From an uncultured Lachnospiraceae bacterium (GTDB taxonomy: Bacteria > Bacillota > Clostridia > Lachnospirales > Lachnospiraceae), in the NCBI GenBank assembly GCA_910588845.1, contig CAJURU010000003.1, positions 1-60,272 of the forward strand: 60,272 nucleotides of DNA, written 5' to 3'. Position numbers and translations under genes: made by a program. The notes under the pieces are model-generated. The model did no database searches and had not been told where the DNA came from. It worked only from the letters and a program-made list of their open reading frames with translations. Below, piece after piece: positions 51,441 to 60,100 of this stretch; position 1 is the stretch's first letter; the number at the start of each line of letters is the position of its first letter.

Positions 51441-52310
51441 ATGGATTATGAAATCACTGGAAAAACAAAACTGACCGCGCTCTTAGGCAGCCCGGTATCA
51501 CACAGCATCTCTCCGCAGATGCACAACGCGTCTTTCCGTTTGCTTGGGCTCGACTATGTATACCTTGCTTTTGATGTAACACCCGAACATTTGCATGACG
51601 CTGTTATGGGCTTAAAGGCAGCCGGTATCTGCGGCTTCAACCTTACCATGCCTTTAAAAGTACATATTTTGCCATATTTAGACGAACTGACCCCCGCCGC
51701 AAGGCTTGCCGGCGCGGTAAATACGGTAATTGTAAGAGACGGCAAACTAATCGGCCATACCACCGACGGCGTCGGGTATATGCGCTCTGTCGCGGATGCT
51801 GGTTATAATATCATTGACAAGAAAATGACTCTTTTAGGCGCGGGCGGCGCAGCCACAGCCATCTGTGTGCAGGCAGCTCTGGACGGCGTTTCTTCTATAG
51901 ATATGTTCAAACGCCAAAACGCCTCCTGGGACAAGACCGCCGATTTCTGTCAGCGCGTGGCATCTGAAACAGGGTGCCGCATCCGCCTTCTGGATATTGA
52001 AAATACTGCTCTTTTAGGCGAGAGCATTTGTGAGAGCGCCATTTTAACCAATGCAACCAGCGTCGGCATGGCTCCCAACAGTTCTGCCAGTCCAATTGCC
52101 GACTCATCCATACTGCACAAAGGATTGATTGTTTCAGACATTATCTACAATCCCAGAGAGACCATGCTGATGAAACAGGCAAGCGAACAGGGATGTCCCT
52201 GCTTTAACGGCATGTATATGCTTCTCTATCAGGGGGCCGCAGCTTTTCAGTGCTGGACCGGACAGGAAATGCCCGCGGAAGTTATCAAACAGAAATATTT
52301 TTCTTCTTAA
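51441..52310 (+). CDS. aroE: shikimate dehydrogenase
   Basis: NADPH-dependent reduction of 3-dehydroshikimate to shikimate. 289 residues; SHSISPQMHNASF binds substrate, NLTMPLK holds the catalytic Lys, GAGGAATAI is the nucleotide motif, and NGMYMLLYQGAAAFQCWTG is the C-terminal signature. The ATG at 51441 has AAAAAGG six bases upstream; an in-frame ATG ten codons earlier lacks an RBS. A quinate/shikimate dehydrogenase variant (YdiB-like) is possible. It is followed, 91 bases on, by the DAHP synthase gene, so the pair may control entry into aromatic amino-acid synthesis. Confidence 0.9.
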   Translation: MDYEITGKTKLTALLGSPVSHSISPQMHNASFRLLGLDYVYLAFDVTPEHLHDAVMGLKAAGICGFNLTMPLKVHILPYLDELTPAARLAGAVNTVIVRDGKLIGHTTDGVGYMRSVADAGYNIIDKKMTLLGAGGAATAICVQAALDGVSSIDMFKRQNASWDKTADFCQRVASETGCRIRLLDIENTALLGESICESAILTNATSVGMAPNSSASPIADSSILHKGLIVSDIIYNPRETMLMKQASEQGCPCFNGMYMLLYQGAAAFQCWTGQEMPAEVIKQKYFSS

Positions 52311-52401
52311 AATCGTGGAAAATTTACATGAAATCATGTTATCCATAAATAGCGCAGATACGTAATCAATATTTCATTCTTAGAAAAAAGGAGTTATTCA
52401 T

Positions 52402-53430
52402 ATGAGTTTCAAATTTATCAAACAACTTCCAAGCCCGGAAGAAATCAAACAAGAATATGGACTTTCGGAAACTGCCACGCGCACAAAACAGGAACGCGAT
52501 CAAATGGTCAGCGATATCATCACCGGCGCCTCCGATAAATTCTTAGTCATTATCGGCCCGTGCTCCGCAGATAACGAAGACTCGGTCTGCGATTACATCA
52601 ACCGTCTCAGCAGGGTACAGGAGAAAGTGAAAGACCGCCTGGTCCTTGTCCCGCGCATTTACACAAACAAACCACGAACCACAGGAGAAGGTTACAAAGG
52701 CATTGCCCATCAACCGGACCCGGAAAAACGGCCGGATATGGTCGCGGGATTGATCGCTATGCGCAAAATGCACATCCGGGCCCTGGAGGAGAGCGGCCTG
52801 TCTTCTGCCGATGAAATGCTCTACCCCGAGAACTGGCCTTATGTAGAAGACCTCCTCTCCTACGTTGCCATCGGCGCGCGCTCCGTAGAAGACCAGCAGC
52901 ATCGCCTTACTGTCAGCGGCTTCGATGTACCGGCCGGCATGAAAAATCCTACCAGCGGCGATTACTCTGTTATGCTCAACTCCGTGTACGCAGCACAGCA
53001 CCCGCATCATTTTGTATTTCGCGGTTATGAAGTGGACACCAGCGGGAACCTCCTGACCCACGTTGTGTTGCGCGGCGCTGTCAACAAACGCGGCGTCTGC
53101 ATCCCGAATTATCACTATGAGGATTTAGAACGGCTCATCCAAATGTATGATGAGATGGAGTTAAAAAATCATGCCGCCATTATTGACTCCAACCATTCCA
53201 ATTCCAATAAACAGTATGAGCAGCAAATCCGTATTGTCAAAGAAATCATGCACAACCGCAAAATTTCTCCAGAAATTCATAAACTGGTGAAAGGTGTTAT
53301 GATTGAAAGTTATATTGAACCTGGCTGCCAAAAAGTGGGCGGACATATTTATGGAAAATCCATTACTGACCCTTGCCTTGGTTGGAAAGAATCGGAAGAA
53401 TTGATTTATCACATTGCAGAAATGAACTAA
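52402..53430 (+). CDS. 3-deoxy-7-phosphoheptulonate (DAHP) synthase, class I
   Basis: First enzyme of the shikimate pathway: condenses phosphoenolpyruvate and erythrose 4-phosphate. 342 residues, AroF/G/H type: IIGPCSADNEDSV, the substrate loop RIYTNKPRTTGEGYKG, WPYVEDLLSYVAIGARSVEDQQHR, metal-binding FRGYEVD and DSNHSNSNK. E. coli-like class I-alpha enzymes are usually feedback-inhibited by an aromatic amino acid; which one cannot be read here. AAAAGGAG lies upstream of the ATG; a strong terminator follows. Confidence 0.95.
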   Translation: MSFKFIKQLPSPEEIKQEYGLSETATRTKQERDQMVSDIITGASDKFLVIIGPCSADNEDSVCDYINRLSRVQEKVKDRLVLVPRIYTNKPRTTGEGYKGIAHQPDPEKRPDMVAGLIAMRKMHIRALEESGLSSADEMLYPENWPYVEDLLSYVAIGARSVEDQQHRLTVSGFDVPAGMKNPTSGDYSVMLNSVYAAQHPHHFVFRGYEVDTSGNLLTHVVLRGAVNKRGVCIPNYHYEDLERLIQMYDEMELKNHAAIIDSNHSNSNKQYEQQIRIVKEIMHNRKISPEIHKLVKGVMIESYIEPGCQKVGGHIYGKSITDPCLGWKESEELIYHIAEMN

Positions 53431-53480
53431 TATGTTATGGGAGGGAGATACGCTCTTCCCCTCCCATAACATATTATTTT
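53431..53480 (+). terminator. terminator of aroE-DAHP synthase
   Basis: A 15-bp stem TATGTTATGGGAGGG (53431-53445) with CCCTCCCATAACATA (53458-53472), then TTATTTT. It starts immediately after the DAHP synthase stop codon. Confidence 0.9.
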
Positions 53481-53560
53481 ATGTATGTTTACATCTTCAT
53501 AACGTAAGGACGACGTATATCTTCGCTCTTTTACAAATAAAATACTCCATATATGCAGAT

Positions 53561-54310
53561 TTATATCCCCATAGCTGAACGACGCAGCGTATGTGTCGTC
53601 AACTCGCCGGTGATACCTGCCTTCTTACCGTAAGACTTCACTAATTTCCAAAATCCCTGGCGGCTCATCACCTGGCCTGAACAGTTTGTAAACAGATATA
53701 CGCTGTCCTCTCCTGAGAGCAAGGGTGCGCGTCCCTGCTTGAGATAAGCCTCCAACGCCTGTTTCGCCATGGCGCCAAATGGGATAATCCGTTCCCGGCT
53801 ATTGTCCGTACAGACGAGATATTCCATCTGTAGATTTATGTCAGATAATTTTAAGGTAACCAATTCAGAGACCTGAATTCCGGTAGCGTACAACAATTCC
53901 AACATGGCTCTGTCACGCAGTTCTTTGGGGGAATCCCCTGCCGCCTGTTCTAAAAGCCGCATCGTCTCTTCCTCTGATAGTGCAGTGGGCGCTTTGCGTT
54001 CCACTCTGGGCGCCTTCAAGTCCTCGGCTATATTTTGTTTTGTATATCCTTCTCTCTGTAAATACTGAAAAAAAGCTTTCATAGAGGCAATATTCCTGGA
54101 AATGGTAGATGGTTTCCTGCCTTGGCTCTCCAAAAAAAGGATATAGGAATTCAAGGCGGTATCCGTAATCTGCCCGGCCTTTTGGATGCCCTGCTCTGCA
54201 AAATATTGATTCATCTTCTTTAAGTCCCGCTCATATGAGAGCACAGTATTGTCCGAGGTCTTACGCACCTCTTTCATATAAAGGACAAATTTTTGTATTA
54301 TTTCTGTCAT
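53561..54310 (-). pseudogene. xerD: decayed tyrosine recombinase xerD
   Basis: A 249-residue XerD-like protein next to spoIIM, the usual xerD location. The N-terminal core-binding domain is normal. In the catalytic domain, the first Arg is Gln (Gln146 in ATGIQVSEL), the beta-hairpin Lys is not found, and the frame stops seven residues after HTLR (His240, Arg243), so the second His and the Tyr nucleophile are missing. Family length is about 295. A base shift near 53567-53570 would open a frame continuing with DINLHI and LRYEDV, possibly the lost end. It cannot be an active recombinase as read. A promoter (TTGATT, 17 bp, TATAAT) is still present. Confidence 0.75.
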
Positions 54311-54365
54311 AAATCAACTACCCCGTTTATCGTTTTATGTCATTAAAATCCTTCTGACAACTATC

Positions 54366-54394
54366 ATTATAATAACATTTTCACAGAAAATCAA
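54366..54394 (-). promoter_or_regulatory. promoter upstream of xerD remnant
   Basis: Minus-strand -35 TTGATT (54389-54394), 17-bp spacer, -10 TATAAT (54366-54371), about 55 bases before the start codon. Confidence 0.55.
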
Positions 54395-54486
54395 ATGGAT
54401 TTTTCGCCTTATTTCCGAGCTTTTATGGGGTTCCACAAGATGTCGTCCATATCTCTTTTCATCCATCTACATATTGTAAAATTTTT

Positions 54487-55122
54487 TTAAAAAATTTTTA
54501 ATATTTTTTTCAAAATCAGGGGATTCACATAACTCTCCAGAAAAATCCCCGCCATAAATAGCAGCAGAAGTCCAGCTGCTGATACCAGCCAAGCTCCCAA
54601 AATATAACCTCGATCAGAGCCATTGCCCATCCTGTCCTTACTCCACCTCAGACGCAGATAATTTGCAAGATAACAATACAAGATATAAACCGGCAAATAA
54701 AATAAATATTGAGGAAACAATCCGCCCAGCACCAGAAGAATCCCTTTTACCCCATATTTGGCAATCGCTGTAGAGAGCATAAATCCTACAGAAAATCCCT
54801 GCCAACTCAACATAAGGATTCCCCCAACCATGCCAAACGTCGTCAAAGTCAGCATCAGCAAGAGTAATACCAGCGGCGCACGCTCCCCGATGATATAGAA
54901 AAACAAATTTTCTCCACTCACCTCTGTATACTGAAATTTTTCCACAAAATAATCGTTTAGAATCCCTGCATTAGAGACCGCTTCTCTTCCCATCATATTT
55001 GCCAACAAAATTCCCGCCGCAAAGGCTCCCAAAAGGCTCCCCTGTATAACGCGCGTCCATAACGATTTGCTTTTGGGCAATCTCTCCTGCCGCTTCCAAC
55101 GCAATTGTAATAATTTTCTCAT
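54487..55122 (-). CDS. spoIIM: stage II sporulation protein M
   Basis: Integral membrane protein of 211 residues with about five helices, part of the DMP complex (SpoIID, M, P) that remodels septal peptidoglycan during engulfment. Recognised by GAFAAGILLANMMGREAVSNAGILNDYF near the N-terminus, the GWQGFSVGFMLS-like segment (LSWQGFSVGFMLSTAIAKYG) and YLLPVYILYCYLANYLRL-like C-terminal region. It shows that the organism belongs to a sporulating lineage. The neighbourhood NUDIX-spoIIM-xerD is the conserved Clostridia/Bacilli order. Confidence 0.9.
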   Translation of the reverse strand: MRKLLQLRWKRQERLPKSKSLWTRVIQGSLLGAFAAGILLANMMGREAVSNAGILNDYFVEKFQYTEVSGENLFFYIIGERAPLVLLLLMLTLTTFGMVGGILMLSWQGFSVGFMLSTAIAKYGVKGILLVLGGLFPQYLFYLPVYILYCYLANYLRLRWSKDRMGNGSDRGYILGAWLVSAAGLLLLFMAGIFLESYVNPLILKKILKIF

Positions 55123-55185
55123 ACGCTTCCTATATCATATCCCAACATTCTTTTTTCTATCTTATGCCGGGGCGTACCTGAAAAT

Positions 55186-55746
55186 TCATTCCCTGTCCAC
55201 ATTTTTGCCGTACTTGTCCTTATATGCCAAAATAGCCGCTACTGTTTTGCCATCCTGGATAACGCCTTGATAAATCATATCACACAACTCCTCTATTGGA
55301 TGAGCCTCCAACTCAATAAACTCTCCCTCATCTAAATGTTGTTCTGTGGGCACTAAATCCCTGGCAGCATACACATCAACCATCTCATTACAAAATGCAA
55401 CCGTAGTTCGCAAAGAAAGCAAGAATTCCAAATTGTCGCAACGGTAACCTGTCTCCTCTTCCAATTCCCTGGACGCGCATTCTATCGTAGGCTCTGTCAC
55501 TGAATCCCTGGAACCCGCCGGTATCTCCAGCGTATCACGCTCCAATGCATTCCGGTATTGGCGCACCATCAATATCCTGCCGTCCGGCAATACCGGTACG
55601 ACTGCCGCCGCCCCTTTGCGATGTTCCACATAATCCCACTTCTCTATCTTGCCATCCGGCAATTCCATATAATCCGTATAAATATCTAAAATACTTCCTT
55701 TATGCTCCAATTCTCTTTTGATGCGTTTAATTAATGGCTGTCCCAT
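55186..55746 (-). CDS. NUDIX hydrolase (ADP-ribose pyrophosphatase type)
   Basis: Hydrolyses ADP-ribose to AMP and ribose 5-phosphate. 186 residues with a full Nudix box (Gly78, Glu85, REL 93-95, EEETG 96-100) and LEIPAGSRD before it, which is the ADP-ribose pyrophosphatase pattern. AAGGAGG precedes the ATG. It lies 63 bases upstream of spoIIM in the same direction, as in many Clostridia. Confidence 0.92.
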   Translation of the reverse strand: MGQPLIKRIKRELEHKGSILDIYTDYMELPDGKIEKWDYVEHRKGAAAVVPVLPDGRILMVRQYRNALERDTLEIPAGSRDSVTEPTIECASRELEEETGYRCDNLEFLLSLRTTVAFCNEMVDVYAARDLVPTEQHLDEGEFIELEAHPIEELCDMIYQGVIQDGKTVAAILAYKDKYGKNVDRE

Positions 55747-55827
55747 ATTATCCTCCTTACTTAAATCCTTGATTTGTCAAAAAATACTATACTCGCCCGG
55801 AAGTATCTTAAAACTTCCAGCTATAGT

Positions 55828-55863
55828 AGAAAAGACCGCCAACAAAACCTTGTTGACGGTCTT
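55828..55863 (-). terminator. terminator of rny
   Basis: Stem AAGACCGTCAACA/TGTTGGCGGTCTT (55832-55844 with 55851-55863) followed by TTCTACT on the minus strand, seven bases after the rny stop. Confidence 0.8.
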
Positions 55864-55870
55864 AAACCTT

Positions 55871-57418
55871 TTACCTGGCATAATCCGTTACACGAGACTC
55901 TCGAATTACATTGACTTTGATCTGTCCTGGATACTCCAAATCATTCTCGATCTGTTTGGAAATATCACGCGCTAACAGAACCATGTCAGCATCGCCAATC
56001 TGGTCAGGAACCACCATAATACGAATCTCTCTACCTGCCTGAATAGCAAATGACTTATCCACACCTTTGAAACCGTTCGCAATATCCTCTAACTGTTTCA
56101 GTCTGTTGGAATATGTTTCCAACGTCTCCCTTCTTGCACCCGGCCGGGCTGCTGAAATAGCATCTGCCGCCTGCACAAGACATGCAATCAGAGACTCTGG
56201 TTCAACATCTCCATGATGCGCTTCAACTGCATTAATAATCATTGGGCTTTCCTTATATTTTCTACACAGGTCCACACCTATCTGAATATGGGAGCCTTCC
56301 ACTTCATGGTCAACAGACTTTCCAATATCGTGAAGTAAACCGGCACGTTTCGCCAATCTCACGTCCACACCTACTTCTGCCGCCAATAACCCTGAGAGTT
56401 GCGCTACTTCAATGGAATGCTTTAATGCATTCTGCCCATAGCTTGTCCTGAATTTCATCTTTCCAAGCAGACGGACAAGTTCTGAATGGATTCCATGTAC
56501 TCCAACTTCCAGCGTTGCCGCTTCTCCCTCTTCCCGAATCATGGTCTCAACTTCTTTTTGAGCTTTCTCCACCATTTCTTCGATTCTTGCAGGATGGATA
56601 CGTCCATCCACAATCAATTTTTCCAAAGCAATTCTTGCCACTTCACGTCGGACCGGATCAAACCCGGAAAGTATTACAGCCTCCGGGGTATCATCGATAA
56701 TCAGGTCTACACCTGTCATGGTCTCCAGAGTTCTGATGTTACGACCTTCCCTACCGATAATCCTTCCTTTCATTTCATCATTCGGAAGCTGTACTACAGA
56801 AATTGTAGTCTCTGCCACATGATCGGCAGCACATTTCTGAATAGCTGTTACGATATATTCTCTCGCTTTTTTCCCTGCTTCCTCTTTTGCTTTGATTTCC
56901 ATTTCTTTGATCAATTTTGCAGTATCAAGCTTCACATCATCTTCAATCATTTTTAAAAGATAATCTTTTGCCTGTTCAGAGGTTAATCCTGAGATTCTTT
57001 CCAGTTCCTGTAAGCGTTTCTCATGTAGCTGTGCAACTTCTGTCTTCTGCCGGTTAATTTCTTCTTCCTTTGCTGCAAAACCTGCTTCTCTCTTCTCAAT
57101 GGACTCTAGTTTCTTATCCAAATGTTCTTCCTTCTGGATAATACGCCGCTCATTGCGCTGAATCTCATTGCGGCGTTCTTTAATCTCCTTGTCCAACTCA
57201 TTCTTACTGCGAATGGACTCTTCCTTGATTTCCAGCATAGATTCCCGCTTCTTGCTCTCAGCAGTCTTAACAGCTTCATCTATTATCTCCCTTGCCTTCT
57301 CTTCCGCGCTTCCAATCTTGGATTCTGCGACATGCTTGCGATATGCAACCGTAGCAAAGTAAGTAATAGGCACCGCGATAATTAACGTGACAACTACAGC
57401 GATAAATACACTTAGCAC
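55871..57418 (-). CDS. rny: ribonuclease Y
   Basis: Membrane-anchored endoribonuclease that starts mRNA decay in Firmicutes. 515 residues: an N-terminal helix (VFIAVVVTLIIAVPITYFATV), a long coiled coil about 30-200 rich in Glu and Lys, a KH domain (GRIIGREGRNIRTLETMTG), and an HD domain with AGLLHDIGKSVDHEVEG. Normal length and order. It is monocistronic, with a clear promoter upstream inside the recX end and a terminator behind. Confidence 0.96.
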   Translation of the reverse strand: MLSVFIAVVVTLIIAVPITYFATVAYRKHVAESKIGSAEEKAREIIDEAVKTAESKKRESMLEIKEESIRSKNELDKEIKERRNEIQRNERRIIQKEEHLDKKLESIEKREAGFAAKEEEINRQKTEVAQLHEKRLQELERISGLTSEQAKDYLLKMIEDDVKLDTAKLIKEMEIKAKEEAGKKAREYIVTAIQKCAADHVAETTISVVQLPNDEMKGRIIGREGRNIRTLETMTGVDLIIDDTPEAVILSGFDPVRREVARIALEKLIVDGRIHPARIEEMVEKAQKEVETMIREEGEAATLEVGVHGIHSELVRLLGKMKFRTSYGQNALKHSIEVAQLSGLLAAEVGVDVRLAKRAGLLHDIGKSVDHEVEGSHIQIGVDLCRKYKESPMIINAVEAHHGDVEPESLIACLVQAADAISAARPGARRETLETYSNRLKQLEDIANGFKGVDKSFAIQAGREIRIMVVPDQIGDADMVLLARDISKQIENDLEYPGQIKVNVIRESRVTDYAR

Positions 57419-57541
57419 AGGAGCACCTCCTTTATTTAGTTATCATTGTACATATAAAAAAACGTACCCGTTTCTAATATGCCATATGCAATAAATCGCA
57501 CCCATGATATGCAATCTAAAGACATGAATAACAACATATTG

Positions 57542-57570
57542 ATTTTATACTTTTTTCTTCTTCATGTCAA
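57542..57570 (-). promoter_or_regulatory. promoter of rny
   Basis: Minus-strand -35 TTGACA (perfect, 57565-57570), 17-bp spacer, -10 TAAAAT (57542-57547). The -35 overlaps the recX stop codon. The leader to the rny start is about 115 bases. Confidence 0.7.
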
Positions 57571-58167
57571 GTGGTCTAAGGCACACAATATATCATCCGA
57601 CGAAAACCCTTTTCGCATTAGAAACTGGTAAATCCTGTGCTTTTCTTTTATGTCGGCTGTCTGTGGGGAATAATTCTTCTTATGAATCCATTTCAAAATC
57701 TGTTCTTGTTCGCTCTCCTGCTGATACTCTTCCTCCAATGCCTGCTGCACCCGTTCTCTGGAAACGCCTTTGCCCAGCAGTTCCATTTGGATCATCCTGC
57801 GGCTCTTTCGCTCCTTGCGGCATCTCACATAATTCTGTGCATAACGCAAATCATCCAGATAATGATAACTTTTGACGTAACTAATCGCATCTTCTATCAC
57901 ATCTTCAGGATAATACCCCTGTTTCAACTTTGTCCTCAGCTGGCTCTCTGTCCGGTCCATTTTCTCTAAAAGATGCATTGTCCTTCGACGCGCACGTCTT
58001 ACGAGAATCTCTTGGCATATTTCTTCAAACTGTGCTCTGGAGAGTTCCGCACCCTCCTGCAAACCATATCGCCGACTCTCAGCCTTATATAAGGCGAAAT
58101 CACACCCGTCTTCCAGCCGAATCCTCACGCGCTTCTTGTCTAATTCCATAATCTGTATAATCTGCAT
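57562..58167 (-). CDS. recX: recombination regulator RecX
   Basis: Small helical protein of 201 residues that binds and modulates RecA filaments. The three tandem three-helix repeats are visible (LLEKMDRTESQLRTKLKQGYYPEDVIEDAISYVKSYHYLDDLRYAQNYV and the following RRMIQMELLGKGVSRERVQQAL). Located 201 bases behind recA in the same direction, as is usual. Confidence 0.9.
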   Translation of the reverse strand: MQIIQIMELDKKRVRIRLEDGCDFALYKAESRRYGLQEGAELSRAQFEEICQEILVRRARRRTMHLLEKMDRTESQLRTKLKQGYYPEDVIEDAISYVKSYHYLDDLRYAQNYVRCRKERKSRRMIQMELLGKGVSRERVQQALEEEYQQESEQEQILKWIHKKNYSPQTADIKEKHRIYQFLMRKGFSSDDILCALDHLT

Positions 58168-58368
58168 TCTATCTATCTTCCTTATTATCTGTAATAACCT
58201 TCACTCAAGGCTGCCGCAATGGTGTACTGACACACTTATATCTAGTGAAACTCCGCGGAACATATTTTCATCGGCAAGGTGCTTGAACGAGGCGATACGG
58301 TGGCACCTCCTCTTCTGCCAAGAGCAGATAAGCCTCGCGGGTATAAAACTCTGATAAATACTTCGCCT
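58168..58368. other. 201-base structured gap between recA and recX
   Basis: No gene. On the minus strand the part 58270-58340 can fold into a branched structure closed by GAGGC/GCCTC, with an inner hairpin TCTGC/GCAGA and a short GGTGcCACC palindrome. No known RNA family was recognised and no clear terminator after recA was found. Confidence 0.35.
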
Positions 58369-59517
58369 TTACTCTTCTGTTTTCTTCTTAGCTGCCTCTT
58401 CCTTCTTAGATTCCGCCTTCTTGGCTTCCGTCTTGCCCGGTTCTTCCTTCTTAGGCTCTTCTGCTATCTCATCTGCATCGGATTCATCTACCAGAACCTG
58501 CTCACGAACCTTCCGCTCTACTTCCTGGCAGATTTCCGCATGTTCCCGCAGATACTGCTTGGCGTTCTCCCGTCCCTGTCCGATTTTACTGCCATTATAT
58601 GCGAACCATGCCCCTGATTTGTTGATAATTCCAAGTTCCGCAGCATTGTCAAGAATATCTCCTTCCTTGGAGATTCCCTGTCCAAACATGATATCAAATT
58701 CTGCTTCTTTAAAAGGCGGCGCCACCTTATTCTTGACAATCTTAACTCTTGTTCTGTTCCCGATGAACTCCCCTGCCTGCTTCAAAGTCTCAATTCTCCT
58801 GACATCCAAACGAACGGAAGAATAGAACTTTAATGCACGCCCACCGGTAGTTGTCTCAGGATTGCCAAACATAACGCCAACCTTCTCACGGAGCTGGTTG
58901 ATAAAAATAACAATACAGTTCGTCTTGCTGATAATTGCCGTCAACTTACGCAATGCCTGTGACATAAGGCGCGCCTGCAATCCTACATGGGAATCTCCCA
59001 TATCACCATCAATCTCTGCCTTGGGAACTAATGCGGCAACGGAATCCACAATTACAATATCCACTGCGCCGGAACGCACCATCGTCTCCGTGATCTCCAA
59101 AGCCTGCTCTCCATTGTCCGGCTGGGAGATATAGAGATTATCAATATCAACTCCAATATTCTTAGCATACACTGGATCCAACGCATGTTCTGCATCTATA
59201 AATCCTGCAATCCCGCCATTCTTCTGTACCTCCGCTACCATATGTAACGCCACTGTCGTCTTACCGCTCGATTCCGGTCCATATACTTCAATAATCCTTC
59301 CCTTGGGAACTCCGCCTACTCCCAACGCCAAATCCAGACTGAGACACCCGGTAGGCACTGTCTCCACATTCATGTCCTTAACCGAATCTCCGAGCTTCAT
59401 CACAGAGCCCTTCCCATAATCCTTCTCAATCTTGGCAATAGCTGCACTCAGCGCCTTTAGCTTATCTTCCTTTGTTCCTGGTATATCTAATGTCTTTGAT
59501 TTATCTTCTCTCGCCAT
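58369..59517 (-). CDS. recA: recombinase RecA
   Basis: ATP-dependent strand-exchange protein and SOS coactivator. 382 residues from the ATG at 59517, which has AAGGAG six bases upstream; six in-frame residues further upstream are not conserved. Walker A GPESSGKTT is at 80-88, followed by Walker B VDIVIVDSVAAL and loop 2 region MFGNPETTTGGRALKFYSSVRLD. The C-terminal tail of about 35 residues is Lys/Glu/Ala-rich (PKKEEPGKTEAKKAESKKEE), longer than in E. coli. Its promoter carries a LexA box. Confidence 0.98.
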   Translation of the reverse strand: MAREDKSKTLDIPGTKEDKLKALSAAIAKIEKDYGKGSVMKLGDSVKDMNVETVPTGCLSLDLALGVGGVPKGRIIEVYGPESSGKTTVALHMVAEVQKNGGIAGFIDAEHALDPVYAKNIGVDIDNLYISQPDNGEQALEITETMVRSGAVDIVIVDSVAALVPKAEIDGDMGDSHVGLQARLMSQALRKLTAIISKTNCIVIFINQLREKVGVMFGNPETTTGGRALKFYSSVRLDVRRIETLKQAGEFIGNRTRVKIVKNKVAPPFKEAEFDIMFGQGISKEGDILDNAAELGIINKSGAWFAYNGSKIGQGRENAKQYLREHAEICQEVERKVREQVLVDESDADEIAEEPKKEEPGKTEAKKAESKKEEAAKKKTEE

Positions 59518-59536
59518 ACTTAATCTCCTTCTCACG

Positions 59537-59550
59537 CGAACTTATGTTCG
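59537..59550. promoter_or_regulatory. LexA (SOS) box of recA
   Basis: CGAACTTATGTTCG matches the Firmicutes LexA consensus CGAAC-N4-GTTCG as a perfect palindrome. It lies about +4 to +17 relative to the predicted start, so repressor binding would block initiation. Confidence 0.88.
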
Positions 59551-59560
59551 TATATTTCAT

Positions 59561-59589
59561 ATACTAATACAATTTATATGGGTTGTCAA
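59561..59589 (-). promoter_or_regulatory. promoter of recA
   Basis: Minus-strand -35 TTGACA (perfect, 59584-59589), 17-bp spacer, -10 TAGTAT (59561-59566), followed by the LexA box. Confidence 0.75.
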
Positions 59590-59687
59590 CTACTTTTTAT
59601 CTTTCAATAAAAATAATGTCTTGGGAATTTTCATCTGATCTGCTTAACTGCAACAGATATCTATATGATTTATGAATATATATTTAG

Positions 59688-59720
59688 GAAAAGAAAAAGA
59701 ACAGCTACACACGGTAACTG
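59688..59720 (-). terminator. terminator of trxA
   Basis: A 7-bp stem CAGTTAC/GTAGCTG (59702-59708 with 59714-59720) followed on the minus strand by TTCTTTTTCTTTTCC. Downstream of trxA by about 30 bases. Confidence 0.6.
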
Positions 59721-59751
59721 CCCTTCATTATATGCGCTCTCGGTAAATTCG

Positions 59752-60063
59752 TCAAGGTATCATCGCCTTAATTTCTTCTAAGGAATGAAATCCCATCTCT
59801 TTCTTTGCCACTTCTCCATTCTGGAAAAGAATCAGCGTAGGAATACTCATGACATTATATTTCTGTGCAAGAGAGCCTTCCTCATCCACATTGAGCTTTC
59901 CAACTTTCAATTTGCCGGCCATATCTTGCGCCGCCTCGTCCACTACTGGCCCCTGCATCTGGCAAGGTCCGCACCAAGGCGCCCAGAAATCTACCAAAAC
60001 AGGCACATCACTCTTTACAACCTCCTCTTCAAAATTGTTCGCTGTAATCTTAATCACTGCCAT
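59752..60063 (-). CDS. trxA: thioredoxin
   Basis: Cytoplasmic disulfide reductase of 103 residues with the active site WCGPC (30-34), VDFWAPW before it and the cis-proline loop SIPTLILFQNG. Normal length. AGGAGG precedes the ATG. It lies directly downstream of the palindromic repeat array at 60101-60272, so its promoter must lie in the short gap or beyond the array. No thioredoxin reductase gene is in the window. Confidence 0.96.
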   Translation of the reverse strand: MAVIKITANNFEEEVVKSDVPVLVDFWAPWCGPCQMQGPVVDEAAQDMAGKLKVGKLNVDEEGSLAQKYNVMSIPTLILFQNGEVAKKEMGFHSLEEIKAMIP

Positions 60064-60100
60064 ATTAAATCCTCCTGTTCTTCTAAACTATTCTTTCTTT

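Noticed and set aside
53161..53472. Minus-strand frame inside the DAHP synthase gene, linked to the xerD remnant
   Set aside because: Antisense to strongly conserved DAHP synthase codons and separated by the aro terminator; no recombinase motifs.
53561..54310. Phage or mobile-element integrase
   Set aside because: Its place beside spoIIM and a NUDIX gene, and its similarity to XerD, mark it as a housekeeping xerD remnant; no other mobile genes are nearby.
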